Shown: one piece after another, positions 17,939-27,428 of the stretch
Position numbering within the stretch: position 1 is the stretch's first letter
Layout of the letters: the number at the start of each line of letters is the position of its first letter
DNA from: Streptomyces shenzhenensis
GTDB lineage: Bacteria > Actinomycetota > Actinomycetes > Streptomycetales > Streptomycetaceae
Length of the DNA: 64,000 bases
Assembly (NCBI RefSeq): GCF_003688995.1
Contig: NZ_PENI01000017.1
Span: forward strand, 124,001 to 188,000
Direction of reading: 5' to 3'
Program-made: the position numbers and the translations under genes
Notes under the pieces: generated by a model
Databases searched by the model: none
What the model saw: the letters and a program-made list of their open reading frames with translations, nothing else
Told to the model about the DNA's origin: nothing

Positions 17939-18341
17939 GCGTTCCCCTGCATGGAGAGAGGGGCCCCGCCGGCGGTCGTCGCACACGGCTCGTCGCCACG
18001 GGGCCCAGTGATCGTGGAGTCTGTTGACTCAGATGATCTGATCCACGACGACAGGCGATGGTTGTACGGAAACCGAGGAAAATGTGCGCGACTTGCCAAG
18101 GTCGCGGCGCCGCGCCCGGCCCGCCCGAACGGCACGGCTGCCACCGGCCACGGCGGAACGCACCCGCGGACGCACGGCCCGGCCACATCCGGTGGGCCCA
18201 CCCAGGGACACGGCTCCCTGCCCCGCGCGGCCCGACCGCATCCGGCCCGGGCCGGGCCGCCGGAAGCCAGAGCGACCCGGCAACCACACGTCGGCATGGG
18301 ACGGTTGCCGGAGGCCAGGGTGGAGCGATCGGTGTGCGGGT
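17939..18341. other. Intergenic region upstream of the secreted-protein gene
   Basis: About 400 bp. It holds a palindrome TCAGATGATCTGA (18028-18040) enclosed by the longer inverted pair TCGTGGA (18013-18019) and TCCACGA (18041-18047), a plausible regulatory or RNA-hairpin element in the leader of the leftward secreted-protein gene. The rest is GC-rich with no convincing gene. Confidence 0.5.
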
Positions 18342-21300
18342 TCAGTCGAACCAGCGGTCGCGGGCCAGTTCCTCCGTGCGGGACGGGTCCTCCAGCAGGG
18401 CCGCGACCTCGAAGCGGCGCGGCCACTGGCCGGCCGCCCAGGCGAGTCCGGCGGCGACGCCCTCCAGGGTCGCGGCGTGCAGGACGCCGTCGGCCGTCAG
18501 CCGCCAGTCGATCTCGACGCCGTCGACGACGAGTTCCTCGTGCTCGACATAGCTGCCGGGGGTGCGCGGGCCGAGCAGCACCCGCACCGCGTCCGGCACC
18601 CCGTGCTCGGTGCCCGCCGAGTCCACCCGCCCGGTGACGGACTCGCTCAGCCGCCGCACCTGGAAGAGGTCCGCCAGCTCCGCGGCCCGGGCGGGCCGCA
18701 CCGGCAGCAGCGGGACACCCGCGGTGAAGGGCAGCAGATCGGGCGAGTCGACGACCACGGTGTCGGCCGCGTCCACCACCTCGACCCGGCCGTCCACGAC
18801 GGCCCGCAGCTCGTCCGGCAGGGTCACCTGGTCCGGGTCGAGCTCGGCCAGCGCGCCGTACAGCCCGTGCAGCTGGGCGGGGGTGACGGACCGCTCCGGG
18901 TCGGCGAGCCGGTCCAGCAGCTCGGCCGCCCCGCCCGGTTCGTCGAGCAGCGCGGCGACCGAGGTGCGCACGCCGAGGGCCCGCAGCACCTGCTCGTCCG
19001 CGAAACCGGTCGCGTCGGCCTCGTCGTACAGCCCGCGCAGCAGCGGATCGCCGCCCGCCGCGAGCAGCCCGGCGGGCCGCCGGCCGTCCAGCACCGGGTG
19101 CCCGCGCAGCCACCACGCCGTGTAGGGCCGTACCACCTCGTGGGTGCCGTCCGGCAGCAGGATGCGCACCGGCTGGGTGAGCGCGTCGCGCAGCGGCGGG
19201 CGGGCGAGCAGGGCCAGGGCCTCGGGCCAGTGGTCGTCGTCGACGAGGTCGAGGTCGCGCACGGCGACCAGTTCGGTGGCGACCGGCGGCACCGGGGTGT
19301 CCGGGAAGCGGTCGAGGACGTCCTCGCACCACACGTCCACGGCATCCAGCAGGCCCGCGTCGTCCGGTTCGGCGAAGTCGCCTTCGCGGGGCTCCAGTTC
19401 GTCCGGGTCGAGGACCACGTCGGTGGCCCGCACCAGCGCGAAGTCGGCCAGCACACCGCAGGCGGCCAGCGGCTGTTCACCCCACTTCTCCGCCAGTTCG
19501 GCGTCCACGGCGGCCAGTTCGTCCTCGCGGATGACCCGGGCGAACGGGCTGCCGGGCAGGACCAGTTCACCGGCGGGGGCGAGTTCGCCGTCCTCGTCGG
19601 GCAGCGCGAGAGCGCCCAGCCAGGGCTCGTCGCCGGGTTCCAGGCCCGCGTCCCGGACCAGGGCGAGGACGGTGTCCGCCAGTTCCTCGGCGTCCAGCGC
19701 GTCCTCCTCCCAGCCGGTGGCGCCCTCCTCGTCGAGGGAGGCGGCGACCGCGGCGCGCACCTGGGGCGTGGTCAGCACGGCGCGCGGGGTCGCGGGCAGC
19801 GCGCCGAGCTTCTCCAGGATCGGATGCGCGGCGTCCGGGTGCGCGACCTTCAGGCCGAGCCGGGCGAGCGTCCCCGGATCGATGCGGACGGCGTCCGGCG
19901 TGGGCAGCAGCACCTGCCGGGGGCCGATCGTGGTACGCCCCGCCCCTGCCCCGGCGCCGAAGCCCTGGGCGGGGCCCCCGGCGAGCGGGACGGGCAGTCC
20001 GGAGAGCCGGTCCGGGTCGACCCCGGCCAGGCTGTCGTACAGCCGCCGCCACCAGCCGGGCTCCCGCTCCAGCCCGGCCAGCCGGTCGATCGCGTCGGCG
20101 AGCGGCAGCCGGGCGATGCCCAACGTGCGCAGCTCCACGCGGCGTTCGAGGCCCGCGGGCAGCAGCGTGGGCAGCACCTCGGCGAGCACGTGCACGGTGT
20201 CGGCGCCCGCGCCCTCGGCGATCTCGGCGTCCCGGGGGCGCAGCGTCTCGGGAAGGTCCTCGGCGTCGTCCTCCTTGGCCTCGACGGCCGGGGGCAGGAA
20301 CGCGGTGCGCGGGAGGCGCTCCAGGATCGCCTGGCGCAGCGCGCCGTCGAGTTCGCCCTTGCCGAGCGGCCCTGGCACCAGATCGATGATGCCCTCGGTC
20401 ACCGGCCGCCAGCCGGCGAGGAGTTCGGTGTACGCGTCCGCCGCGCGCTGGACCAGGAAGCCGGTCAGCGGGCCCGGCGCGGCGTGCCGGCGGGTGGGGT
20501 CCAGCGGGAAGGAGGCGATCAGCAGCGCGGGGACGCCGAGGGGCTCGTCGCTGGGGGTCGGCGCGTGCACGACGGGCGCGGTGCGGGGGCGGGCCGGGGC
20601 GCCGTCGGGGCCCACGGGCACCGCCCAGGTGACCGACCAGTGCGGGCGCAGGCGTTCCTCGACCGGGCGGTCGGCGAGCAGACCGGGGGTGAGCGGGCCG
20701 TGCGCGGCGACGGTGCGCCAGCGGGTCGTGCCGTCCCGCGAGTCCGCCACGACCGTGCCGCCGCCGTCCGTGCTGCGGCGCAGGGTGCGCGGCTCGGCGC
20801 CGTCGATCTCGACGACGACCTCCGCCAGGCCGGGCAGGGCGAGCAGCAGGGCGTCGTCGACGGCGTGCAGGAGGCGTTCGGCGAGGTCGGCGGCGGCCGC
20901 GTCGCGCAGCGGCAGGATGACGACCGTGTCGTACGGGTCGGGGGCGGTGCCCTCGGCGGCGAACGGCAGGCGCAGCAGCGGCACATGCCCGTCGCGGCGC
21001 CGGATCTCGTCGCCGAGGCCGGGGCTGCGCCCGGCGGCGTCGGCGGCGAGTTCGCGGGCCTCGGCAAGCGACCAGCGGACGCCGCCGTGCCGGCCGACGA
21101 CGGCGGGCTCGTCGGTGACGGAGAGCACGGCGGAGAAGCCGATGCCGAAGCGGCCGACAGCGCCGTGGCCCGCTCCGGTGTCGTCGGTGTCGTCGCGTTT
21201 GGCGGAGGCGCGGAGAGTGGCGAGCGATTCGACACCGGCCGCGTCGAGCGGGGCGCCGGTGTTGGCGGCGAACAGGACGCCGTCGCGGAGGGTGAGGCGG

Positions 21301-21524
21301 AGCCGGCCGCGCACCTGGGCGCGGGCCGCCGCGTCGGCGGCGTTCTGCGCCAGTTCGATCACGAGCCGGTCGCGGTAGCCGCCGAGGACCAAGTCCTCCT
21401 CCGCGTTGGCGTCCTCGCGGAAGCGGGCGGGACTGGTGGCCCAGGCGTCGAGGACACCGCGGCGCAGACGGGCCGTGCCGAAGGGGTCGGCGCCCTCGGC
21501 CGCGGGCCGCACGAACTTGCTCAC
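18342..21524 (-). CDS. Sacsin-like GHKL (Hsp90-type) ATPase-domain protein
   Basis: A 1060-residue protein. The N-terminal 200 residues carry a Bergerat ATP-binding fold: IELAQNAADA (56-65, N-box Glu/Asn/Asp) and GRFGIGFSAVLSV (124-136, lid and G2 region), the pattern of sacsin and Hsp90 N-domains. The remaining 850 residues are an acidic, helix-rich region without recognisable domain, unusual in being rich in Glu/Asp/Pro/Leu. Of two in-frame GTGs, 21524 is chosen because it sits 7 bp after an AGGAG; the other abuts it. Homologues are conserved in actinobacteria as chaperone-like proteins of unknown substrate. It is probably monocistronic. Confidence 0.82.
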   Translation of the reverse strand: MSKFVRPAAEGADPFGTARLRRGVLDAWATSPARFREDANAEEDLVLGGYRDRLVIELAQNAADAAARAQVRGRLRLTLRDGVLFAANTGAPLDAAGVESLATLRASAKRDDTDDTGAGHGAVGRFGIGFSAVLSVTDEPAVVGRHGGVRWSLAEARELAADAAGRSPGLGDEIRRRDGHVPLLRLPFAAEGTAPDPYDTVVILPLRDAAAADLAERLLHAVDDALLLALPGLAEVVVEIDGAEPRTLRRSTDGGGTVVADSRDGTTRWRTVAAHGPLTPGLLADRPVEERLRPHWSVTWAVPVGPDGAPARPRTAPVVHAPTPSDEPLGVPALLIASFPLDPTRRHAAPGPLTGFLVQRAADAYTELLAGWRPVTEGIIDLVPGPLGKGELDGALRQAILERLPRTAFLPPAVEAKEDDAEDLPETLRPRDAEIAEGAGADTVHVLAEVLPTLLPAGLERRVELRTLGIARLPLADAIDRLAGLEREPGWWRRLYDSLAGVDPDRLSGLPVPLAGGPAQGFGAGAGAGRTTIGPRQVLLPTPDAVRIDPGTLARLGLKVAHPDAAHPILEKLGALPATPRAVLTTPQVRAAVAASLDEEGATGWEEDALDAEELADTVLALVRDAGLEPGDEPWLGALALPDEDGELAPAGELVLPGSPFARVIREDELAAVDAELAEKWGEQPLAACGVLADFALVRATDVVLDPDELEPREGDFAEPDDAGLLDAVDVWCEDVLDRFPDTPVPPVATELVAVRDLDLVDDDHWPEALALLARPPLRDALTQPVRILLPDGTHEVVRPYTAWWLRGHPVLDGRRPAGLLAAGGDPLLRGLYDEADATGFADEQVLRALGVRTSVAALLDEPGGAAELLDRLADPERSVTPAQLHGLYGALAELDPDQVTLPDELRAVVDGRVEVVDAADTVVVDSPDLLPFTAGVPLLPVRPARAAELADLFQVRRLSESVTGRVDSAGTEHGVPDAVRVLLGPRTPGSYVEHEELVVDGVEIDWRLTADGVLHAATLEGVAAGLAWAAGQWPRRFEVAALLEDPSRTEELARDRWFD

Positions 21525-21925
21525 GTTCACTCTCCTCGTCTGGGGTGACGACGAAGGTACCGCTCCTGCGGCACCGGGGTGCCGGGGCCGTCCGGGTGAA
21601 CGGGGGACCCACGCCGCGGTGTGCTGCCAACGTAGCTCCGAGCGCCCGCACACGGCCCCCTGGCGGGCGTACGCGGGCGGTCCGGGCAGCGCGGCGAGCG
21701 GATGTGCGGGCCCGGCGGCGCGGGCACGCTCCGGCACGGGGGCGCCGCAGCGGCGCGGGCCCGCCGCGAAGCCGTAGGAGCACGTCCCGACACCGCGGAC
21801 GCACCGCAGAGCCGCGAGCGCGCGACAGGCACGGGCCGGCGCCCCGGGAGCGGGCCTGGGCCCAGTCGCCGGACTCCCTCCCCAGCCTCCGGCCGGGCGG
21901 ACGAGGAGGGAGCCCGGCGACAGGA
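21525..21925. other. Gene-free GC-rich intergenic region
   Basis: About 400 bp upstream of the sacsin-like gene and before the MITE. Several open frames cross it, none with recognisable motifs. It should contain the promoter of the leftward sacsin-like gene. Confidence 0.55.
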
Positions 21926-22093
21926 CCTAGGGTCTTTCGTTTGGATCAGGCCGGATCAGGGAGCGGGGTCTGGTGCCGTGGATCGCAAGGCGGAGGAGGG
22001 CGGCAGGGCGGAGCCCTGACAACCGACGACAACGCCGCGAGGCGCGGTGCCAGGGCCCGCGAGCCCGGCATGATCCAAACGAGAGGCCCTAGG
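21926..22093. mobile_element. MITE-like element with 23-bp terminal inverted repeats
   Basis: A 168-bp element bounded by CCTAGGGTCTTTCGTTTGGA-TCA (21926-21948) and the complementary terminus TGATCCAAACGAGAGGCCCT-AGG (22071-22093), with 21 of 23 positions matching. CTAG is found at both outer ends, as expected for elements of the IS5/IS630 type that target CTAG or TA. No transposase gene lies inside, so it is non-autonomous. The right terminus contains the TAG stop of the DUF3027 gene. Identical-looking ends are, from memory, frequent in Streptomyces chromosomes. Confidence 0.82.
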
Positions 22094-23015
22094 AGTGGCC
22101 GAGTTCCGCCGTCGCCTCGTCGGTGATCGCCGGTACCGAACCGGAGTCCGGCGCCGGGCGCAGCGGGAAGGGATCCACCCGCGTCTCGTCGATCACCGGC
22201 GCCGCCGGCTGGGGGGGCTTGGGCATGACAGCCGCTTCGGAGTGGCCGCCGCAGCCGTAGGCCAGGGAGACCACGCGGCCGTCGGCCGGCGCGAACTCGT
22301 TCGCGCAGACGCCGAAGGCCTGGCCGAGGGAGCCGCCGAGGGGCAGCAGGAAGCCGCAGCTGACACAGGGCGCGGGCGCCGCCTGGGCCATCGGCGTCCC
22401 GGCGCCGAACGCCTCCTCCCAGCGATCGGCGGCCAGATGCAGGCCGTAGCGGGACAGGACCCGGGCGCGGCGCATGCCGAGTTCCTCCGCCACCGCGGCG
22501 ATCGAGCCCCGGGACGGCGACGTCGGGAGTGTCGCGGGGGCGCCCGCCGTGACCTCCGCGTCCTCCGCCTCGGCCAGTTCCGCCATCTCCGCGGAGACGG
22601 CGGAGTGCACCGGTGGCTCCTCCTCGGCGGAGTAGCCCGGCTCCAGGCGCAGATCCTCGGACTCGGTGGGCAGGAGATCGCCGGGACCCAGGTCGCCCGG
22701 GCGCAGCCGCTCGCTCCACGGCACCCACTCGGGGGCGAGCAGCGCGTCGGGGCCGGGCAGCAGGACCGCCTCGTCGAGGGTGACCACCTTGGCGCGGGAG
22801 GCGCGGGCCACCGTCACCGCCCAGCGCCAGCCCCGGTAGCCCAGTTCCTTGCACTGGAAGAAGTGCGTGACAACACGGTCGCCCTCGGATACCAGTCCGG
22901 TGTGCTCGCCGACCACACCGGGCGCGGCCGCCTCCTCGGCTGCGGCGCGGGCGAGGTCGACGGCCTCGGCGCACAGGCGGTCGGGGGTGCGGCTTCGCGT
23001 TGTCGCTGCGCTCAC
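22089..23015 (-). CDS. DUF3027 domain protein with zinc-ribbon-like C-terminus
   Basis: A 308-residue protein of the actinobacterial DUF3027 family. The N-terminal half (ARAAAEEAAAPGVVGEHTGL through GWRWAVTVARASRAKVVTLD) is the conserved domain. A Pro/Glu-rich linker follows, then a helix (AAVAEELGMRRARVLSRYGL) and a Cys cluster, CVSC...GVCANE...YGCGG, that could bind zinc. Function unknown. The GTG at 23015 has AGGAGAG upstream, rather far (about 11 nt). The last codons and stop lie in the terminal repeat of the adjoining MITE, so the native C-terminus may have been altered. Confidence 0.8.
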   Translation of the reverse strand: MSAATTRSRTPDRLCAEAVDLARAAAEEAAAPGVVGEHTGLVSEGDRVVTHFFQCKELGYRGWRWAVTVARASRAKVVTLDEAVLLPGPDALLAPEWVPWSERLRPGDLGPGDLLPTESEDLRLEPGYSAEEEPPVHSAVSAEMAELAEAEDAEVTAGAPATLPTSPSRGSIAAVAEELGMRRARVLSRYGLHLAADRWEEAFGAGTPMAQAAPAPCVSCGFLLPLGGSLGQAFGVCANEFAPADGRVVSLAYGCGGHSEAAVMPKPPQPAAPVIDETRVDPFPLRPAPDSGSVPAITDEATAELGHS

Positions 23016-23319
23016 AGGTATCGCTTCTCTCCTACGCCGTCTCACGGGTGCGCATGCCTGAAGGCGGTGGGGCGGACGGAGCGGACCTGTGGGCCGCATC
23101 GACGTCCGCGTCCGATCGCGCTCGGGCGCACCTCTGCCATCCATTCTGCGGGATGGCTGAGATACGCACGCTACCTGTTCATGTGCGCTCGGCCTACACC
23201 GACGGCCGCTTCACCGCCTCCCGGCGCCGTTTCCGGCCCGCCCGAAGCGGCCCGATCCGCTGTGACGTCACCGACTCGCGCGGCGACAAGTGCGCTACGA
23301 AAAGGATTCTCAGGGCACT

Positions 23320-24753
23320 ATGAACGTCGTGGCAGCCGCGAGGTCGCCCCAGGGCACCGCCCGCGCCGGCGGGGTCAGGGGCAGCAGTCGAGGCGGCGGT
23401 GCGGGCCGGATGGGCACGGCCGTCCGCACGGTCGGCCGTGCCCTGCATCTCCCGGTGGCCGGCGCGGCCCGCGGGATCAGGCGGGCCACGCACGCGCACG
23501 GCGCCGGGGAGTCCGGGCTCGGAAAACTGATCGAACTGCACGCCGTCAACGGCGCCGGCGATGTGATGATCACCGTGGCGCTCGCCTCCACCGTGTTCTT
23601 CTCGGTGCCGACGGACGAGGCCCGCGGCCGGGTCGCGCTCTATCTGGCGATCACCATGGCCCCGTTCACGGTCCTCGCCCCGGTGATCGGCCCGCTGCTG
23701 GACCGGCTGCCGCACGGCCGGCGCGCCGCGATGGCTGCCGCGATGCTGGCCCGCGCCCTGCTGGCGCTGATCATCTCCGGGGCGGTGGCGAGCGGCAGCC
23801 TGCAGCTGTATCCCGCGGCCCTCGGCGTGCTCGTGGCGTCGAAGGCGTACGGCGTGGTCCGCAGCGCGGTCGTGCCCCGGCTGCTGCCGCCCCGCTTCTC
23901 ACTGGTGAAGGCGAACTCCCGGGTCACCCTCGCCGGACTGCTGGCCACCGGGGTGGCCGCCCCGATCGCGGCGGGACTGCACGCCATCGGCGACCCCTGG
24001 CCGCTGTACGGCGCCTTCGTGATCTTCGGGGCGGGTACGTTCCTGTCGTTCTCGCTGCCGCGGAAGGTCGACTCCGCCAAGGGCGAGGACGTCGCGCTGC
24101 TCGCCGCCGACGCCGAGCATCTGCGCGGCCCGCGCCGCAACGGGGCCAGACGCCCGGGGCTGCGCACGGTCGGCCCGGCCGTCACCTACGCGCTGGGCGC
24201 GAACGCCGCCCTGCGCTGCCTCTCCGGCTTCCTGATCTTCTTCCTGGCCTTTCTGCTGCGCGAGCACCCGCTGACCGGCGAGAGCGCGGCGGTCTCGCTG
24301 GGGATAGTGGGCGTCGCGGCCGGCGCGGGCAACGCGCTCGGCACGGCGGTCGGGGCCTGGCTGCGCTCCCGGGCGCCGGAGATCATCATCGTGACCGTGG
24401 TCGCGGTGGCGCTGGGCACGGCGGTCGTCGCCGCGGTGTTCTTCGGCGCGTTCCTGGTGGCGTGCCTGGCCGCGGTCGCCGGGTTCGCGCAGGCGCTGGC
24501 CAAGCTGTCCCTGGACGCGCTGATCCAGCGGGACGTGCCGGAGCCGGTCCGCACCTCGGCGTTCGCACGGTCGGAGACGCTGCTGCAGATGGCATGGGTG
24601 TTCGGCGGCGCGGTCGGCATCGTGATGCCGCTCAACGGCGCCCTGGGCCTGGCCGTCGCCGCCGCCCTCGTCGCCGCCGGCTGGCTGACCACCCTGCGCG
24701 GCCTGCTCAGCGCGGCCCGGCACGGCGGGGCCACGCGGCCGCGAGTGGCGTAA
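23320..24753 (+). CDS. MFS transporter
   Basis: A 477-residue polytopic membrane protein. A basic 60-residue cytoplasmic N-tail (rich in Arg/Gly) precedes NGAGDVMITVALASTVFFSV (helix 1) and the A-motif-like loop LLDRLPHGRRAAM between helices 2 and 3. A cytoplasmic insert of about 50 charged residues (KVDSAKGEDVALLAADAEHL) separates the two six-helix halves. The ATG at 23320 was preferred over a GTG at 23290 because of AGGG just upstream; this is uncertain. It is divergent from DUF3027 with about 300 bp between that hold the promoters and no gene. The substrate is unknown; the context gives no clue. Confidence 0.82.
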   Translation: MNVVAAARSPQGTARAGGVRGSSRGGGAGRMGTAVRTVGRALHLPVAGAARGIRRATHAHGAGESGLGKLIELHAVNGAGDVMITVALASTVFFSVPTDEARGRVALYLAITMAPFTVLAPVIGPLLDRLPHGRRAAMAAAMLARALLALIISGAVASGSLQLYPAALGVLVASKAYGVVRSAVVPRLLPPRFSLVKANSRVTLAGLLATGVAAPIAAGLHAIGDPWPLYGAFVIFGAGTFLSFSLPRKVDSAKGEDVALLAADAEHLRGPRRNGARRPGLRTVGPAVTYALGANAALRCLSGFLIFFLAFLLREHPLTGESAAVSLGIVGVAAGAGNALGTAVGAWLRSRAPEIIIVTVVAVALGTAVVAAVFFGAFLVACLAAVAGFAQALAKLSLDALIQRDVPEPVRTSAFARSETLLQMAWVFGGAVGIVMPLNGALGLAVAAALVAAGWLTTLRGLLSAARHGGATRPRVA

Positions 24754-24815
24754 CGAACCGGGCACGCCGCCCCCCAGATGGGGGGTCCGGCAGGGGTGCC
24801 CGATAACCTTCGGCC

Positions 24816-25286
24816 ATGACCATGCAATCCGCCTCGCGACGCCGCCGCGCCGTCGCCGCCGCCGGCGTCGTTCTCGCCGGACTGCTCGTCCTCACAGCCT
24901 GCGAAAAGCCGACCCCGATCGCGACGGTCACCGTCGGCACCAGCTCGGTCAACTCCGAAGCCACCTGCTACAACGACGGCAAGGCCCTGGACACGGCCGC
25001 CCTCGCGAACTGCCTCAAGGACACCGGCATCGAGTCCATCACGGTGGACCCGGACGAGACCGTCCGCTTCGGTGTCGACCCGGAGATCGCGGACAACGGC
25101 TGGACGATCCTGATGAACGGCCAGCCGCTCACCGACTCCAGCACCAAGACGTACCGCACCATCCCCGGCAGCGTCTTCTTCAACGCCCAGTACGGCGCCC
25201 AGGGCAACTCGACCCTGGTGTCGGTCAAGGAGGGCGACAAGACCGTCAAGGGCCTGTGGTCCTTCAAGCTCAAGAAGGCCTCCTGA
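24816..25286 (+). CDS. Lipoprotein (DUF2771-like)
   Basis: A 156-residue exported lipoprotein: positively charged start (SRRRRAVAAAG), hydrophobic core and lipobox VLTAC, so Cys29 is lipidated and the mature protein is tethered outside the membrane. The mature domain has beta-rich sequence (SITVDPDETVRFGVDPEIAD, GWTILMNGQPLTDSSTKTYR). The size and position directly upstream of mqnB fit what I recall as DUF2771 proteins of streptomycetes. It ends 11 bp before mqnB, implying an operon, but no role in menaquinone synthesis is known. Confidence 0.78.
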   Translation: MTMQSASRRRRAVAAAGVVLAGLLVLTACEKPTPIATVTVGTSSVNSEATCYNDGKALDTAALANCLKDTGIESITVDPDETVRFGVDPEIADNGWTILMNGQPLTDSSTKTYRTIPGSVFFNAQYGAQGNSTLVSVKEGDKTVKGLWSFKLKKAS

Positions 25287-25297
25287 CCACGTCCGGG

Positions 25298-26011
25298 ATG
25301 CGTTTCCTCGTGGCCACCGCGGTCCCCGCCGAGCGCGACGCGGTGGCACGAGCGCTCCCCGGCACCGCGCGCGAGGTGCGCCTGCCGGGCGGCACGCTCC
25401 ACCAGGTCGCCGGCCCGCACACCTACGACCTGCTCGCCGCCGGCGTCGGCCCCGCCCGCGCCGCCGCCTCCACCGCCGCCGCCCTCACCGCCGCGGCCCT
25501 GGACGGCTCCCCGTACGCCCTCGTCGTCAGCGCCGGGATCGCCGGCGGCCTCCGGCCCGCCGCACCCGTCGGATCGCTCGTCGTCGCCGACGAGATCACC
25601 GCGGCCGACCTGGGCGCCGAGACCGCCGAGGGCTTTCTCCCGGTCACCGAACTCGGCTTCGGAACCGTCAGCCACCGTCCGCCGGAAACACTCGTACGAG
25701 AGGTCACCGCGGCGACCGGGGCACCCTCCGGCACCGTGCTCACCGTCTCGACCGTGACCGGGACCGAGACCCGCGCCGACGCGCTGCGCGCCCGCCACCC
25801 CCGGGCGCTGGCCGAGGCCATGGAAGGCTTCGGGGTGGCCGAGGCCGCCGCCGCACACCGGGTGCCCGTCCTCGAAGTACGCGCGGTGTCCAACCCCGTC
25901 GGCCCGCGCGACCGCGCCGCCTGGCGCGTCGGCGACGCCCTCGCGGCCCTCACCGAGGGCTTCGGGAAGCTCGCGCCCGCACTGGAGAGTTGGAACCCAC
26001 ATGAGCCCTGA
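25298..26011 (+). CDS. mqnB: Futalosine hydrolase MqnB
   Basis: A 237-residue nucleoside phosphorylase/hydrolase-fold enzyme. It removes the adenine or hypoxanthine base of (aminodeoxy)futalosine to give dehypoxanthine futalosine in the alternative menaquinone pathway. Motifs are the N-terminal FLVATAVPAERDAV, ALVVSAGIAGGLRPAAPVGS (substrate loop) and AMEGFGVAEAAA, the MExxG catalytic/ribose segment of MTAN-like proteins. The ATG at 25298 follows the lipoprotein stop by 11 bp. The gene overlaps mqnD by 11 bp, showing translational coupling. Confidence 0.94.
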   Translation: MRFLVATAVPAERDAVARALPGTAREVRLPGGTLHQVAGPHTYDLLAAGVGPARAAASTAAALTAAALDGSPYALVVSAGIAGGLRPAAPVGSLVVADEITAADLGAETAEGFLPVTELGFGTVSHRPPETLVREVTAATGAPSGTVLTVSTVTGTETRADALRARHPRALAEAMEGFGVAEAAAAHRVPVLEVRAVSNPVGPRDRAAWRVGDALAALTEGFGKLAPALESWNPHEP

Positions 26012-26855
26012 GAGCCGACCGCTGCAGATCGCCTACTCCCCCTGCCCGAACGACACCTTCGTCTTCGACGCCCTCGCCCACGGCCGTGTCCCCGGCGCGC
26101 CCGCGCTCGACGTCACCTTCGCGGACATCGACATCACCAACGGCATGGCCGAACGCGGCGAGTTCGACGTGCTGAAGGTGTCGTACGCGGTGCTGCCGTA
26201 CGTCCTCGACGCGTACGCGCTGCTGCCCTGCGGCGGCGCGCTGGGCCGGGGCTGCGGGCCGCTCGTGCTCACCCGGGAGGCGGACACGGACCTCACCGGC
26301 CGAACGGTGGCCGTGCCGAGCGAGCGGTCGACCGCCTATCTGCTGTTCCGGCTGTGGGCCGCGGACACCCTGCCGGGGGGCGTCGGGGAGATCGTCGTCA
26401 TGCCGTTCCACGAGATCATGCCGGCCGTGCGGGACGGGAAGATCGACGCGGGGCTGGTGATCCACGAGGCGCGGTTCACCTATCAGAACTACGGGCTGCA
26501 CAGACTCGCGGACATGGGCGAGCACTGGGAGGCCACGACCGGGCTGCCGATCCCGCTGGGCGCGATCGTCGCCAAGCGGTCGCTGGGCGCGGACACGCTG
26601 CGGCTGCTCGCCGAGTCGATCCATACGTCCGTGCACGCCGCCTGGGACGACCCTGAGGCCTCCCGGCCGTACGTCATGGAGCACGCCCAGGAGATGGACC
26701 CGGCCGTCGCCGACCAGCACATCGGGCTGTACGTCAACGAGTTCACGTCGAACCTCGGCGAGGACGGTTACGCGGCGGTCCGCGGCCTGCTCACCCGTGC
26801 GGCGGCCGAAGGGCTCGTCCCGCCCCTCGGCCCGACCGCGCTCGACTTCCCCTGA
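26001..26855 (+). CDS. mqnD: 1,4-dihydroxy-6-naphthoate synthase MqnD
   Basis: A 284-residue periplasmic-binding-protein-fold enzyme. It releases 1,4-dihydroxy-6-naphthoate from cyclic dehypoxanthine futalosine, a step of the futalosine menaquinone pathway. Family signatures are QIAYSPCPNDTFVFDALAHG (9-28), DVLKVSYAVLPYV and the C-terminal GLYVNEFTSNLGEDG. There is no signal peptide, so it acts in the cytoplasm. Its start lies within the end of mqnB. The other pathway genes (mqnA, mqnC) are not in the window. Confidence 0.96.
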   Translation: MSPESRPLQIAYSPCPNDTFVFDALAHGRVPGAPALDVTFADIDITNGMAERGEFDVLKVSYAVLPYVLDAYALLPCGGALGRGCGPLVLTREADTDLTGRTVAVPSERSTAYLLFRLWAADTLPGGVGEIVVMPFHEIMPAVRDGKIDAGLVIHEARFTYQNYGLHRLADMGEHWEATTGLPIPLGAIVAKRSLGADTLRLLAESIHTSVHAAWDDPEASRPYVMEHAQEMDPAVADQHIGLYVNEFTSNLGEDGYAAVRGLLTRAAAEGLVPPLGPTALDFP

Positions 26856-26878
26856 CCGGGCGCGTCCCGGCGGGTGGG

Positions 26879-27262
26879 CTACACGTCCAGTTGGTCGGCG
26901 ACCGCGCGCAGCAGACCGGCGATCTTCTTGCCGGAGGCCTTGTCGGGGTAACGGCCCTTCTCCAGCATCGGTGTGATGTTCTCGAGAAGGGTCGTCAGGT
27001 CCTGCACGATGGAGGCCAGCTCGTCCGGCTTCTTGCGCTGGGCCGCGGCGACCGACGGGGTCGGGTCGAGGATGACCACCGACAGGGCCTGGTCGCCCCG
27101 TTGACCGGCGACCACGCCGAACTCCACGCGCTGTCCCGGCTTGAGCGCATCGACTCCGGCGGGGAGAACCGAGGAGTGGACGAAGACGTCACCGCCGTCG
27201 TCACGGGAGAGAAAGCCGAAGCCCTTCTCACTGTTGAACCACTTGACTTTGCCGGTAGGCAC
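26879..27262 (-). CDS. Cold-shock-domain protein with C-terminal extension
   Basis: A 127-residue protein. The N-terminal 65 residues form a cold-shock OB fold: TGKVKWFNSEKGFGFLSRDD (RNP1 KGFGFL) and DVFVHSSVL (RNP2). Unlike the 67-residue CspA later in the window it has a 60-residue helical tail (DELASIVQDLTTLLENITPM). It binds single-stranded RNA or DNA and may melt structured mRNA. The GTG start at 27262 has AGGA five bases upstream. It is convergent with mqnD (23 bp apart), so it is a separate unit. Confidence 0.93.
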   Translation of the reverse strand: MPTGKVKWFNSEKGFGFLSRDDGGDVFVHSSVLPAGVDALKPGQRVEFGVVAGQRGDQALSVVILDPTPSVAAAQRKKPDELASIVQDLTTLLENITPMLEKGRYPDKASGKKIAGLLRAVADQLDV

Positions 27263-27428
27263 GTCTGTCCTCGTCCTCGTACTCGTCGGAAAACTGCTTC
27301 TGAAAACGGCTCTTGATAGCACTCGGGCGGGTCTGTCCGTGACCCGCCGGTACCAAGGCTAATGGTCTTGGGGCGGGTGACAAGACGTTGCCCGGTTGTT
27401 CCTTCGCGCAGGGAACTACCCTGGTCCG

